Positions 27,574 to 35,799 of a DNA stretch of 64,000 nt are shown here, piece by piece. How positions within the stretch are numbered: position 1 is the stretch's first letter; every line of letters begins with the position of its first letter. The stretch is from the NCBI RefSeq assembly GCF_010548375.1, contig NZ_JAAGLY010000009.1, positions 1 through 64,000 of the forward strand. Direction: 5' to 3'. The notes beneath the pieces are model-generated. The model was not told where the DNA came from. It did not search any database and worked only from the letters and a program-made list of their open reading frames with translations. The translations under genes and the position numbers were made by a program. This stretch comes from Streptomyces sp. SID13726 (GTDB lineage Bacteria; Actinomycetota; Actinomycetes; Streptomycetales; Streptomycetaceae).

Positions 27574-28575
27574 ATGACCTCGAACGACGTTTCTTCCGGT
27601 GCCGGTTCCGGCGGGCGGCGACGTGCGCTGGGGCGGGGGCCGGGAGCTGTGCCGGTCGCGGAGGCCGAGCCCGAGGCCGAGGCCGAGGCCGGGCCTGAGG
27701 CCGGTGGGCGCGACGGCGGCGAGGTCGACAAAGAGCCCTCGGTCGTCGAACCCCGGGAAGAGGCCTCCGACGGTGTCTTCAAGGTGCGGCTCGCCAACTT
27801 CGAGGGCCCCTTCGACCTGCTGCTCCAGCTGATCTCCAAGCACAAGCTGGACGTCACCGAGGTCGCGCTCTCCAAGGTCACCGACGAGTTCATGGCGTAC
27901 ATCCGGGCCATGGGACCGGACTGGGACCTGGACGAGACGACCGAGTTCCTCGTCGTCGCCGCCACGCTGCTCGATCTCAAGGCCGCCCGGCTGCTGCCCG
28001 CCGCCGAGGTCGAGGACGAGGCCGATCTGGCTCTCCTCGAAGCGCGGGACCTGCTCTTCGCGCGGCTCCTCCAGTACCGCGCGTACAAGCAGATCGCCGA
28101 CATCTTCAACCGGCGCCTCGACGAGGAGGCCCGGCGCTATCCCCGTACCGTCGGCCTGGAGCCGCATCACGCCGAGCTGCTGCCCGAGGTGGTCATCAGC
28201 ATCGGGGCCGAGGGGTTCGCGAAGCTCGCCGTGAAGGCGATGCAGCCGAGGCCCAAGCCGCAGGTGTACGTCGACCACATCCACGCGCCGCTGGTGAGTG
28301 TCCAGGAGCAGGCCGGGATCGTGGTCGCGCGGCTCAGGGAACTCGGTGAGGCCAGCTTCCAGCTGCTGGTGGCGGACGCCGACGGCACCCTGACCGTCGT
28401 AGCCAGGTTTCTCGCGCTGCTGGAGCTGTACCGGGAGAAGGCCGTCGCGCTGGACCAGGAGACCGCCCTCGGGGAGCTGATCGTGCGGTGGACCGGCGGC
28501 GAGGGGGAGACCGAGCCGGTGGTGACCGACGAGTTCGACCGGCCGCCCGAGCCGCCCAAGGAGGAGAAGGCGTGA
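27574..28575 (+). CDS. scpA: Segregation and condensation protein A
   Basis: The 333-residue kleisin has an acidic, low-complexity ~65-residue N-terminus (repeated EAEAE), then the conserved KVRLANFEGPFDLLLQLISKHKLDVTEV split around residues ~68-95, and LVVAATLLDLKAARLLP near 130. The C-terminal winged helix has FLALLELYREKAVALDQ. ScpA bridges the heads of SMC with ScpB and is needed for chromosome condensation. The stop overlaps the scpB start (GTGA). Confidence 0.95.
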   Translation: MTSNDVSSGAGSGGRRRALGRGPGAVPVAEAEPEAEAEAGPEAGGRDGGEVDKEPSVVEPREEASDGVFKVRLANFEGPFDLLLQLISKHKLDVTEVALSKVTDEFMAYIRAMGPDWDLDETTEFLVVAATLLDLKAARLLPAAEVEDEADLALLEARDLLFARLLQYRAYKQIADIFNRRLDEEARRYPRTVGLEPHHAELLPEVVISIGAEGFAKLAVKAMQPRPKPQVYVDHIHAPLVSVQEQAGIVVARLRELGEASFQLLVADADGTLTVVARFLALLELYREKAVALDQETALGELIVRWTGGEGETEPVVTDEFDRPPEPPKEEKA

Positions 28576-29216
28576 GTGAGGAGACCGACGAGGCCCCGGT
28601 GGGGCTGCTCGGCGTCGCCGACCTCGACCTGAAGCCGGCCCTGGAGGCCGTGCTCATGGTCGTGGACGAACCCGCGACCGAGGAGCACCTGTCGAAGATC
28701 CTGGAGCGGCCCAAGCGGCAGATCACCAAGGCGCTCAGGGAGCTGGCCGGCGAGTACGCGGCGCAGGGGCGCGGTTTCGAGCTGAGGCACGTCGCGAACG
28801 GGTGGCGGTTCTACAGCCGGGCCGCGTACGCACCGGCCGTGGAGCGGTTCGTCCTGGACGGGCAGCAGGCCCGGCTCACCCAGGCCGCGCTGGAGACGCT
28901 GGCCGTGGTCGCCTACCGCCAGCCGGTCAGCCGCAGCCGGGTCTCCGCGGTGCGCGGAGTGAACTGCGACGGTGTGATGCGCACCCTGCTCCAGCGGGGC
29001 CTGGTGGCGGAGGCGGGCACGGAACCCGAAACAGGTGCGATCCTGTACGTGACGACGAACTACTTCCTGGAGCGGATGGGCCTGCGCGGTCTGGACGAGC
29101 TCCCGGAGCTGGCGCCCTTCCTCCCGGAGGCGGAGGCGATCGAGGCCGAGACTCAGGAAGCCGTACCGTCGTTCGATCCGGACGCTCCGGATTCCGAGGA
29201 ACCAGACGACGACTAG
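28572..29216 (+). CDS. scpB: Segregation and condensation protein B
   Basis: The 214-residue protein contains two winged-helix domains: LKPALEAVLMVVDEPATEEHL near residue 19, and RLTQAALETLAVVAYRQPVSR near 95, then VRGVNCDGVMRTLLQRGLV. TNYFLERMGLRGLDELPELAPFLP ends the fold, followed by an acidic tail. It dimerises and binds ScpA within the SMC complex. GTG 28572 overlaps the scpA stop by four bases; the upstream extension of the frame is not real. Confidence 0.95.
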   Translation: MSEETDEAPVGLLGVADLDLKPALEAVLMVVDEPATEEHLSKILERPKRQITKALRELAGEYAAQGRGFELRHVANGWRFYSRAAYAPAVERFVLDGQQARLTQAALETLAVVAYRQPVSRSRVSAVRGVNCDGVMRTLLQRGLVAEAGTEPETGAILYVTTNYFLERMGLRGLDELPELAPFLPEAEAIEAETQEAVPSFDPDAPDSEEPDDD

Positions 29217-29227
29217 ACGGAAATGTG

Positions 29228-30370
29228 ATGCGAAGCAGCAGCGGCAGGAACAGCAGCGGAAACAACGGCGGGAGCCGTGGTGGCAACAGCGGCGGCCGCG
29301 GTGGGAACAGCGGTGGTCGCGGCGGGAGCACCGGAGGACGCGGGAACTTCCGCGGCGCCGGCAACGACCGCGACGACAAGCAGGGCGGCCGGCCGAAGAA
29401 GCCCCGCCCCGAGGAGCGCCGCTACGACGTGGGCCCCGGCGCCTCCCCGGAGGGCCCCAAGTCAGGGCGCGGCGCCTCGGCGCGCGGGGGAGCCAAGGGC
29501 GGCCCGAAGCAGTCCCCGGGCACCGGGCGGGGCCGTTGGGCGCCCGCGACCTCCCGTGAGTACGACGCCCGGGCCGAGGAGCGCAACCGGGAGCGGTACG
29601 CCGGCAAGAAGGACGTGAAGATCCCGAAGACCTTCCCGGGCGCCGAGCAGGAGGGCGAGCGGCTCCAGAAGATCCTCGCGCGCGCGGGCTACGGCTCGCG
29701 GCGGGCCTGCGAGGAGCTCATCGAGCAGGCGCGGGTCGAGGTCAACGGCGAGATCGTCCTGGAGCAGGGCAAGCGCGTCGACCCCGAACACGACGAGGTC
29801 AAGGTCGACGGCCTGACGGTGGCGACACAGTCGTACCAGTTCTTCTCGCTGAACAAGCCCGCCGGTGTCGTCTCCACCATGGAGGACAACGAGGGCCGGC
29901 AGTGCCTCGGCGACTACGTCACCAACCGGGAGACGCGGCTCTTCCACGTCGGTCGGCTCGACACCGAGACCGAGGGCGTCATCCTGCTCACCAATCATGG
30001 TGAGCTGGCGCACCGGCTGACGCACCCCAAGTACGGCGTGAAGAAGGTCTACCTCGCGCACATCGTGGGCCCGATCCCGCGCGACCTGGGCAAGCAGCTC
30101 AAGGACGGCATCCAGCTGGAGGACGGGTACGCGCGCGCGGACCACTTCCGGGTCGTCGAGCAGACCGGCAAGAACTACCTGGTCGAGGTGACCCTCCACG
30201 AGGGCCGCAAGCACATCGTCCGCCGCATGCTCGCCGAGGCCGGGTTCCCGGTCGACAAGCTGGTGCGGGTCGCCTTCGGCCCCATCACCCTGGGCGACCA
30301 GAAGTCGGGCTGGCTGCGCCGGCTGTCGAACACCGAGGTCGGCATGCTGATGAAGGAAGTCGATCTGTAG
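29228..30370 (+). CDS. RsuA/RluB family pseudouridine synthase with Gly/Asn-rich N-terminal extension
   Basis: The 380-residue protein has a ~135-residue N-terminal low-complexity region of GGNSGGRGG units, then basic KKPRPEERRYD. An S4 RNA-binding domain follows (RLQKILARAGYGSRRACEELI near 140), then the catalytic domain with the Asp motif HVGRLDTETEGVILLTNHGELA near 240 and VTLHEGRKHIVRRMLAEAG near 320. It isomerises a uridine in rRNA, probably 23S like RluB. The start is ATG 29228 or GTG 29225. It lies 11 bp after scpB, as in many Gram-positive genomes. Confidence 0.92.
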   Translation: MRSSSGRNSSGNNGGSRGGNSGGRGGNSGGRGGSTGGRGNFRGAGNDRDDKQGGRPKKPRPEERRYDVGPGASPEGPKSGRGASARGGAKGGPKQSPGTGRGRWAPATSREYDARAEERNRERYAGKKDVKIPKTFPGAEQEGERLQKILARAGYGSRRACEELIEQARVEVNGEIVLEQGKRVDPEHDEVKVDGLTVATQSYQFFSLNKPAGVVSTMEDNEGRQCLGDYVTNRETRLFHVGRLDTETEGVILLTNHGELAHRLTHPKYGVKKVYLAHIVGPIPRDLGKQLKDGIQLEDGYARADHFRVVEQTGKNYLVEVTLHEGRKHIVRRMLAEAGFPVDKLVRVAFGPITLGDQKSGWLRRLSNTEVGMLMKEVDL

Positions 30371-30471
30371 TCCTCCACGCACGCGTGCGGCCGGTTCCGG
30401 ACATCTCCGGGGCCGGCCGATGCGTTTTCGCCCGCTCGCCGGTCTGTACACGTGACGGAAGGAGAGCGGGG

Positions 30472-30651
30472 ATGACCGTGACGACGGCAGGACGTGCGGA
30501 GCGCGGGCGGCACGGCGGCTGCGAGGGCCGTGTGCGGCCCGGGGAGCCTCCGGCGCCGGGAGCGTCGGGAGGAGCGCCGGAGGCCGCCGAGGAGGCGCTC
30601 AGGGGCGCTGGGGCTGCTGCGGCGGCGGGAGCGTCGGGGGTGGCGGCATGA
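30472..30651 (+). CDS. Small Ala/Gly-rich hypothetical protein
   Basis: A 59-codon ORF starts at ATG 30472 with a strong ggaaggagag at 30457-30466, and its stop overlaps the next start as ATGA. Those two features support translation. The peptide (MTVTTAGRAERGRHGG at its start, poly-Ala/Gly later) has no recognisable domain and may act mainly in translational coupling to the DinB-like gene. Confidence 0.5.
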   Translation: MTVTTAGRAERGRHGGCEGRVRPGEPPAPGASGGAPEAAEEALRGAGAAAAAGASGVAA

Positions 30652-31181
30652 GCTCCGGGGAGCTGCTGGAGCGCTCGCTCGCCTACGCGCTGGGCAGCGT
30701 GGCGGGTGCGGAGGCCGTCAGTCTCCAACGGGGCACGCCGTGTGCCGCGTGGGACCTGGGGGAACTGCTCGGGCATCTCGACGACTCCCTGGACGCACTG
30801 TACGAGGGACTCACCGGCGGGCGGATCGGGCTGTTCCCGCACGCCGACCGGGTCTGCGGCTTCCGTACGCGCGCGTGTGCCGTGCTCGGCGCCTGGGCCG
30901 CCGGGCCCCCCGAGGACGTGCTGGTGGGCCAACGGCCGCTGGACGCGCGGGTGATGGCCGCCGTCGGTGCCGTCGAGATCACCGTGCACGGATGGGACGT
31001 GGCCCGGGCCTGCGGGCGGCGACGGCCCATCCCGGAGGGACTCGCGGCCGAACTGCTCTCCGTGGCCCGGTGCGTGGTGGGGGACGAGGACCGGGGCGTG
31101 CGGTTCGCCGACCCGGTCGAGGTGCCGTCCCGCGCGCGGCCCGAGGTGCGGTTGCTGGGTTTCCTGGGGCGCTGTCCGTAG
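30648..31181 (+). CDS. TIGR03086-type / mycothiol-dependent-isomerase-like DinB protein
   Basis: The 177-residue protein shows the four-helix DinB/MDMPI pattern: LLERSLAYALGSVAGAE in helix 1, the conserved TPCAAWDLGELLGHLDDSLDAL near 32-53 (its His is a metal-ligand candidate) and VEITVHGWDVARACG near 108, which carries a second His. Such proteins bind a divalent metal and often use mycothiol. The substrate is not predictable. It is coupled to the small gene before it; the next gene begins after a ~100-bp regulatory region. Confidence 0.8.
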   Translation: MSSGELLERSLAYALGSVAGAEAVSLQRGTPCAAWDLGELLGHLDDSLDALYEGLTGGRIGLFPHADRVCGFRTRACAVLGAWAAGPPEDVLVGQRPLDARVMAAVGAVEITVHGWDVARACGRRRPIPEGLAAELLSVARCVVGDEDRGVRFADPVEVPSRARPEVRLLGFLGRCP

Positions 31182-31231
31182 GGGGCCGGTCGAAGTCTGA
31201 AGAGGGCTTGTCTAACATCACCACCCCTTTT

Positions 31232-31263
31232 ATAGTCGTAGTGACTATTGGTCATGTCGACCA
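31232..31263. promoter_or_regulatory. Double palindromic operator upstream of Nudix regulator
   Basis: Two inverted repeats sit back to back: atagtc-N5-gactat (31232-31248) and tggtc-N5-gacca (31249-31263). Their centres are 16 bp apart, with half-sites of similar agtc/gact type. They lie 18-50 bp before the GTG of a Nudix/winged-helix protein and are a natural autoregulatory site for it. The surrounding aacatcaccaccccttttata is unusually AT-rich here. Confidence 0.6.
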
Positions 31264-31281
31264 TAAAGGGGGCGGGCGCGG

Positions 31282-31998
31282 GTGGACTACGACAAGTACG
31301 CCCACGAACCCTTCGCGGTCACCGTCGACCTCGCCGTCCTCACCCTCGCCGAGGGCGCCCTGCACGTGCTGCTCATAGAGCGGGGGCAGGAGCCGTACGC
31401 CGGACACCGCGCGCTGCCCGGCGGGTTCGTGCACCCGGACGAGTCGGCGGAGACCGCGGCCCGGCGCGAACTCGCCGAGGAGACCGGGCTGTCGGACGTC
31501 TCCGGGCTCCATCTCGAACAGCTGCGGACCTACAGCGAGCCCGGCCGCGACCCCCGGATGCGGGTCGTCTCCGTCGCCTTCGCCGCCCTGCTGCCCGACC
31601 CGCCCGAGCCGCACGGCGGGGGAGACGCGGCCGAGGCCCGCTGGATTCCGTACGACAGGACCGGACCGCTCGCCTTCGACCACGACCGGATCCTGGCCGA
31701 CGCCCATGAACGCGTCGGTGCCAAGTTCGAGTACACCTGCCTCGCGACCGCCTTCTGCCCGCCCGAGTTCACCCTCGGCGAGCTCCAGCAGGTGTACGAG
31801 ACCGTGTGGGGCACCGCCCTCGACCGGCCCAACTTCCGCCGCAAGGTGCTCGCCACGCCCGGCTTCGTCGAAGCCGTCCCCGGCGCCGCGCGCCTGACCG
31901 GCGGACGCGGCAAACCGGCCGCGCTGTACCGCGCGGGACCGGCCACCGCACTGCACCCCCCTCTCCTTCGACCGTCCCCGGAAGGACGCCCCGCATGA
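31282..31998 (+). CDS. Nudix protein with winged-helix C-terminus (NrtR-like regulator)
   Basis: The 238-residue protein has an N-terminal Nudix domain: VDLAVLTLAEGALHVLLIERG, and an intact Nudix box GGFVHPDESAETAARREL then AEETGL near residues 53-76. The C-terminal ~90 residues contain FTLGELQQVYETVWGTALDRPNFRRKVL split around 160-188, the winged helix of NrtR-type regulators. NrtR proteins sense ADP-ribose and control NAD metabolism. Because the Nudix box is complete it may also hydrolyse its ligand. GTG 31282 follows a Gly-rich ribosome binding site. Its stop overlaps the next gene (ATGA), an ADP-ribosylglycohydrolase, which strengthens the ADP-ribose link. Confidence 0.87.
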   Translation: MDYDKYAHEPFAVTVDLAVLTLAEGALHVLLIERGQEPYAGHRALPGGFVHPDESAETAARRELAEETGLSDVSGLHLEQLRTYSEPGRDPRMRVVSVAFAALLPDPPEPHGGGDAAEARWIPYDRTGPLAFDHDRILADAHERVGAKFEYTCLATAFCPPEFTLGELQQVYETVWGTALDRPNFRRKVLATPGFVEAVPGAARLTGGRGKPAALYRAGPATALHPPLLRPSPEGRPA

Positions 31999-33011
31999 CC
32001 ACGATCCTCACCAAGCGCGCCGCCACCGGAGCGCTCGTCGGCCTCGCCCTCGGGGACGCGCTCGGCTTCCCGACCGAGTTCGACGACGTGCCGTCGATCC
32101 TCGCCAAGTGCGGGCCCTGGCGGGAGATGGAGCTGCGCACACCGGCCGTCGTCAGCGACGACACGCAGATGACGCTGGCGGTGGGGAGAGGGCTGCGGAC
32201 GGCGATGGACCGGGGAGTGCTCGGGCCCGAGATGGCGGAGCCGGTGCGCCGGGAGTTCATCGCGTGGAACCGTTCCCCGGAGAACAACCGCGCCCCCGGC
32301 AACACCTGCCTCACGGCGTGCGATCTCCTGGAGCGGGAGGAACTGCCCTGGCAGGACGCCAGCCAGATCGGCTCCAAGGGCTGCGGCGCCAACATGCGGG
32401 TCGCGCCCGTCGGTCTCGTCCCCGGGCTGAGTGACGAACAGCGGGCGGGCGCCGCGCAGTTGCAGTCCGCGCTCACCCACGGGCACCCGACCGCGCTGGC
32501 CGCGTCCGACCTCACCGCGCGTGCCGTGCGGCTGCTCGCGCAGGGGGCCGAGCCGGGGGAACTGGTCGGGCTGCTGCGGTCGTACGCCGTGGTGAACCGG
32601 GGCCAGTACCACGAGCGTTGGCTCGGCGACCTGTGGACCCGCAGCCAGGACCCGACGGCCGGGCAGTTCATCGCGCGCGGCTGGGACGAGTGCATCGCGG
32701 TCCTCGACCGGCTCGACGCGGCCGTGCGCACCGCCTCGCCGGAAGAGGACCCGTGTCTGGCCACCGGTGCCGGCTGGATCGCCGAAGAGGCCCTGGCGAC
32801 CGGGCTGTTGTGCTTCCTCCAGTTCCCGGACGAGCCGCTGACGGCCCTCAGGCGGGCCGCCTGCAGCTCCGGTGACTCCGACTCGATCGCCTGTCTGACG
32901 GGAGCCTTCGCGGGCGCCCGGCTGGGTGCGGACGCCTGGCCGGTGGAGTGGGCCGACCGGATCGAGTACGGCAGCGAGCTGGTGACGCTCGGGGCGCTCT
33001 GGGATGCCTAG
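31995..33011 (+). CDS. ADP-ribosylglycohydrolase family protein
   Basis: The 338-residue protein has the family's metal-binding motifs: GALVGLALGDALGFPTEF at the N-terminus, VSDDTQMTLAVGRGL near 54 and the C-terminal SGDSDSIACLTGAFAGARLG near 291, whose Ser/Asp residues bind two Mg2+. These enzymes remove ADP-ribose from modified proteins (DraG/ARH type). It is translationally coupled to the Nudix regulator and so lies under the double palindrome. Confidence 0.92.
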   Translation: MTTILTKRAATGALVGLALGDALGFPTEFDDVPSILAKCGPWREMELRTPAVVSDDTQMTLAVGRGLRTAMDRGVLGPEMAEPVRREFIAWNRSPENNRAPGNTCLTACDLLEREELPWQDASQIGSKGCGANMRVAPVGLVPGLSDEQRAGAAQLQSALTHGHPTALAASDLTARAVRLLAQGAEPGELVGLLRSYAVVNRGQYHERWLGDLWTRSQDPTAGQFIARGWDECIAVLDRLDAAVRTASPEEDPCLATGAGWIAEEALATGLLCFLQFPDEPLTALRRAACSSGDSDSIACLTGAFAGARLGADAWPVEWADRIEYGSELVTLGALWDA

Positions 33012-33028
33012 GGCCTGCCTGATATGCC

Positions 33029-33442
33029 CTAGGCGAGCTGGATCGAGCCCCCGCTGACGGTGATCTGCTTCTCGGTGAGCGGCTTGGCGGCCGGTGGGTT
33101 GGCCACCGAGCCGTCCGTGATGTTGAACTTGCTGCCGTGGCAGGGGCAGTTGATGGTGCCGCCGGACACGCTGGTCACCTGACAGCCCTGGTGGGTGCAG
33201 ATGTCCGAGAAGGCCTTGAACTCGCCCTCCTTCGGCTGGGTGACGACGACCTTCTCGTCCTTGAAGATCTTTCCGCCGCCGACCGGGATCTCGCTCGTCT
33301 TCGCCAGCTCGGTGCCGGCCGACGCCTCCACCGAGTCGGACCCGGAGTCGCTGTTCTCGTTGCCGTACTCGCCGCAGCCGACGGTCAGCGTGGCCGCGCC
33401 CGTCGCGAGAAGTACCGTGCGCCGCGTCGGGCTTTGCGTCAT
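33029..33442 (-). CDS. Rieske [2Fe-2S] protein with Tat-like signal
   Basis: The 137-residue protein starts TQSPTRRTVLLATGAATLTVGCG, a short twin-arginine (RRTVLL) signal ending in a possible lipobox Cys near 23. A Ser/Glu linker follows, then the Rieske domain with cluster ligands CTHQGC near 86 and CPCHGSKF near 106. The two-Cys two-His set is complete. It should be exported folded and act as a one-electron carrier at the outer face of the membrane. ATG 33442 overlaps the stop of the membrane protein upstream (ATGA), so they are co-translated. Confidence 0.9.
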   Translation of the reverse strand: MTQSPTRRTVLLATGAATLTVGCGEYGNENSDSGSDSVEASAGTELAKTSEIPVGGGKIFKDEKVVVTQPKEGEFKAFSDICTHQGCQVTSVSGGTINCPCHGSKFNITDGSVANPPAAKPLTEKQITVSGGSIQLA

Positions 33443-34020
33443 GTCGTCACTCCGAAGGTGCGGAAGAACCAGAGGGCCGAGGTCAGCCAGAGGACGGTGA
33501 GCGCCGTGAAGACGAGCCCGCCGACGATCGGCAGCAGCCAGCCGGGAAGTCGCTCCGAGCGGAGCAGCAGCATCTTGGCACTGAAGACACCGAAGAAGAA
33601 GCAACCGAAGAGCGAGTGCCACAGAACGCGTGATTCGTACGACTGGAAGCCCAGCGCATACAGACAGTGCACCGCGACCGGCACCGCGACGAGGAACGCG
33701 ATGCGGCCGGACCAGCGGTGCAGGGTGGCCGACCAGCTGGGGCCCGGCAGCTTGCCGTAGACCATCAGGGCCGAGACGAGCTGCACCAGCGCGAAGAAGA
33801 ACGCGACCGTGGCCAGCCAGGACTTCACCGCGCCCGTGCTGCTGAAGCCGGCCAGGTTGAAGGCCGTGCCCGTCGGGTCGTGGACCTTGCCGTAGGCGCC
33901 CAGGGCGACCGCCAGGGCGGCGGCGACCAGGGCGGGGATCAGATAGCGGGCCGGGCTCGGGCGGCGCTCGGGTTCGGGGGAGGGCCAGCTCTGGGTGGCG
34001 GCGTTCGGGTCGACGGTCAT
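33439..34020 (-). CDS. Multi-pass membrane protein (DUF6529-like), possible haem protein
   Basis: The 193-residue protein has a short Pro-rich cytosolic start, then about five hydrophobic helices: YLIPALVAAALAVALGAYG, WLATVAFFFALVQLVSALMVYG, IAFLVAVPVAVHCLYALGF, SLFGCFFFGVFSAKMLLL and LLPIVGGLVFTALTVLWLTS. His residues sit in TLHRWSGR, AVHCLY and LWHSLFG, spaced as in cytochrome b561-like haem sites, but this is inference. It overlaps the Rieske gene, so it may be the membrane electron-transfer partner. Confidence 0.75.
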   Translation of the reverse strand: MTVDPNAATQSWPSPEPERRPSPARYLIPALVAAALAVALGAYGKVHDPTGTAFNLAGFSSTGAVKSWLATVAFFFALVQLVSALMVYGKLPGPSWSATLHRWSGRIAFLVAVPVAVHCLYALGFQSYESRVLWHSLFGCFFFGVFSAKMLLLRSERLPGWLLPIVGGLVFTALTVLWLTSALWFFRTFGVTT

Positions 34021-34042
34021 GATCGGCTCCCTCGGGCGGAGG

Positions 34043-34717
34043 TCAGGGGGTTACCGGGCGGGCCGTGAGCTGCTGTCCGTCGACCGTCACCGCACCGGTC
34101 GCCGGGTCGATCTCGGGTGCCGAGGAGGGCTTGCCGTCGCGGCGGAGGATGCCGACCTGGAGGCCGTCCGGCAGGACGATCCAGCCGCCCTCGATCTTCG
34201 CGCCGGCCACCTGGCTGTTCGCCCGGTACAGGCCGGACGGCTTCTTGGCCTTGTCGATGGTGAAGGCGTAGCTCCCGCTGCCGACATTGGCCTTGCCGCT
34301 GATCCGGCGGGTGTCCTTGACGATGGCGTCGAGGCTCGCGCCGCCCTTGCCGGTCAGCCGCATGCTGCCGTCGTCCTTCACGTCGCCCTTCAGCCACGAC
34401 TCGATGTTGTGGCCGTCGCAGACGTACGCGATCGCCTTGTCGTCGCGGACGGTGATCGCCACCGCGGAGGAGTCGTCGTCGGTACGGCCCGTGTAGACGC
34501 CCTCGGGCACCGCGGTGCGGGACGGGGACGTGGACGGGGTCGGGCTCGGCGGCGCGGACGTCGGTGTCGGCGCGGCGCTCGGTGAGGACTTGGTGCTCGG
34601 CGACGGGCTCACCGACGCCGACGTGGGCTTCTCACCCGTCGTGGCGTTCAGCGAGAGCATGAACAAGCCGACCAACAGTCCCGCGAGCAGCGTGAGCAAG
34701 GGTCCGGAACGCTTCAT
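34043..34717 (-). CDS. Membrane-anchored secreted protein with Pro/Ser/Thr linker
   Basis: The 224-residue protein has one N-terminal hydrophobic helix (LLTLLAGLLVGLFMLSL) preceded by KR, a ~50-residue linker of Ser/Pro/Thr, and a ~150-residue extracytoplasmic beta-rich domain with GVYTGRTDDDSSAVAITVRDDKAIAYVCDG. No lipobox is seen, so it is probably a signal anchor. ATG 34717 has gggagg upstream. It is first in a three-gene operon with the membrane protein (22 bp downstream) and the Rieske protein. Function unknown. Confidence 0.8.
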   Translation of the reverse strand: MKRSGPLLTLLAGLLVGLFMLSLNATTGEKPTSASVSPSPSTKSSPSAAPTPTSAPPSPTPSTSPSRTAVPEGVYTGRTDDDSSAVAITVRDDKAIAYVCDGHNIESWLKGDVKDDGSMRLTGKGGASLDAIVKDTRRISGKANVGSGSYAFTIDKAKKPSGLYRANSQVAGAKIEGGWIVLPDGLQVGILRRDGKPSSAPEIDPATGAVTVDGQQLTARPVTP

Positions 34718-34867
34718 GAAAGGGGCCTCCCCCGAGGCGAGTTTCCTGCCATGAGAGCGGACCCGTGGCTCCGAGTCCAGAGGCGCACGGGTGTGTTTTC
34801 ACCCCAAGTAGCGGAACTGGGACATTCGGGTGACATTGGCATGGTCCGACTTCGGAAAGGCGGAACC

Positions 34868-35293
34868 ATGGCGGGCAACGATCTCGGCACTCTGCTCGGG
34901 GGGCTTCTCGGGGGCGGTGGCTCCGGTGGCTCGGGGTCCGGCTCCGGCTCCGGCAACATCCTGGGCGCGCTGCTCGGCGCCCTCGGCGGGGCCCGGGGCA
35001 GTGGTGGCGGTGACTCGCTGGGCGGGCTGCTCGACCTGCTCGCCAAGTCCGGTCTCGCCGAGCAGAAGGACTCCTGGGTCGGCACCGGCGCCAACCGGTC
35101 CGTGACCGGCGCGCAGATCCAGCAGGCGCTGCCCGACGACACCCTCCAGCAGGTCGCCGAGCGGACCGGCGTCTCGCCGGACGAGGCCGCCTCCGAGCTG
35201 GCCCAGGTGCTGCCGGGTGCCGTCGACAAGCTGACCCCCGGCGGCCAGGTGCCCGCGTCCCTGGAGGAACTGGCCCGGCAGCAGTCCCTGTAG
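34868..35293 (+). CDS. YidB-like (DUF937-related) protein
   Basis: The 141-residue protein has a Gly/Ser-rich N-terminal half with repeated LLGGLLGGG and ILGALLGALGG, then a compact helical domain DSWVGTGANRSVTGAQIQQALPDD and GVSPDEAASELAQVLPGAVDKLTPGG. This matches the YidB family, whose role is unknown. ATG 34868 is chosen for ggaaagg at 34854-34860; the frame is open upstream but lacks a ribosome binding site. Confidence 0.82.
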   Translation: MAGNDLGTLLGGLLGGGGSGGSGSGSGSGNILGALLGALGGARGSGGGDSLGGLLDLLAKSGLAEQKDSWVGTGANRSVTGAQIQQALPDDTLQQVAERTGVSPDEAASELAQVLPGAVDKLTPGGQVPASLEELARQQSL

Positions 35294-35436
35294 CCGGGCG
35301 GCCCTCCCCGTGGCCGGCCTGCGGCCCCGTGGCCGGGCGGGCGTCTCACGGGGCGGGCGGCGCGGTCCCTCTCCGTACCGGCTGACTAGGCTGGTCGTGC
35401 ACAGAGCCGGGTTGTACATCAGCGAGGAGCGAAGCC

Positions 35437-35799
35437 GTGGCGGTACGAGCGGTCCGGGGCGCCGTCCAACTCGAACAGGACGAGGCCGGCCACATGGACG
35501 AGCAGGTCGGGGCGCTGCTCACCGCCATCATGGAGCGGAACGAACTGACCGCCGACGACCTGATCAGCATCTGGTTCACGGCCACGCCCGATCTGCACAG
35601 CGACTTCCCGGCGGCCGCCGCCCGAAAGCTCGGCATCGTCGACGTACCGCTGATCTGCGCCCAGGAACTCGACATCGCGGGCGCCATGCCCCGTGTGGTC
35701 CGGGTGCTCGCGCACATAGAGTCCGACCGGCCCCGCGCCGACATCGCGCACGTCTACCTCGGTGCCGCCGCCGCCCTGCGCAAGGACATCGCCCAGTGA
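35437..35799 (+). CDS. aroH: Chorismate mutase, AroH type
   Basis: The 120-residue monofunctional enzyme has the AroH pattern: AVRAVRGAVQLEQDEAGHM, then ELTADDLISIWFTATPDLHSDFPA and VPLICAQELDI (residues ~80). AroH forms trimers and converts chorismate to prephenate. The next gene, tyrA, overlaps by GTGA, so the two steps from chorismate toward tyrosine are co-expressed. GTG 35437 has gcgaggag upstream. Confidence 0.94.
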   Translation: MAVRAVRGAVQLEQDEAGHMDEQVGALLTAIMERNELTADDLISIWFTATPDLHSDFPAAAARKLGIVDVPLICAQELDIAGAMPRVVRVLAHIESDRPRADIAHVYLGAAAALRKDIAQ

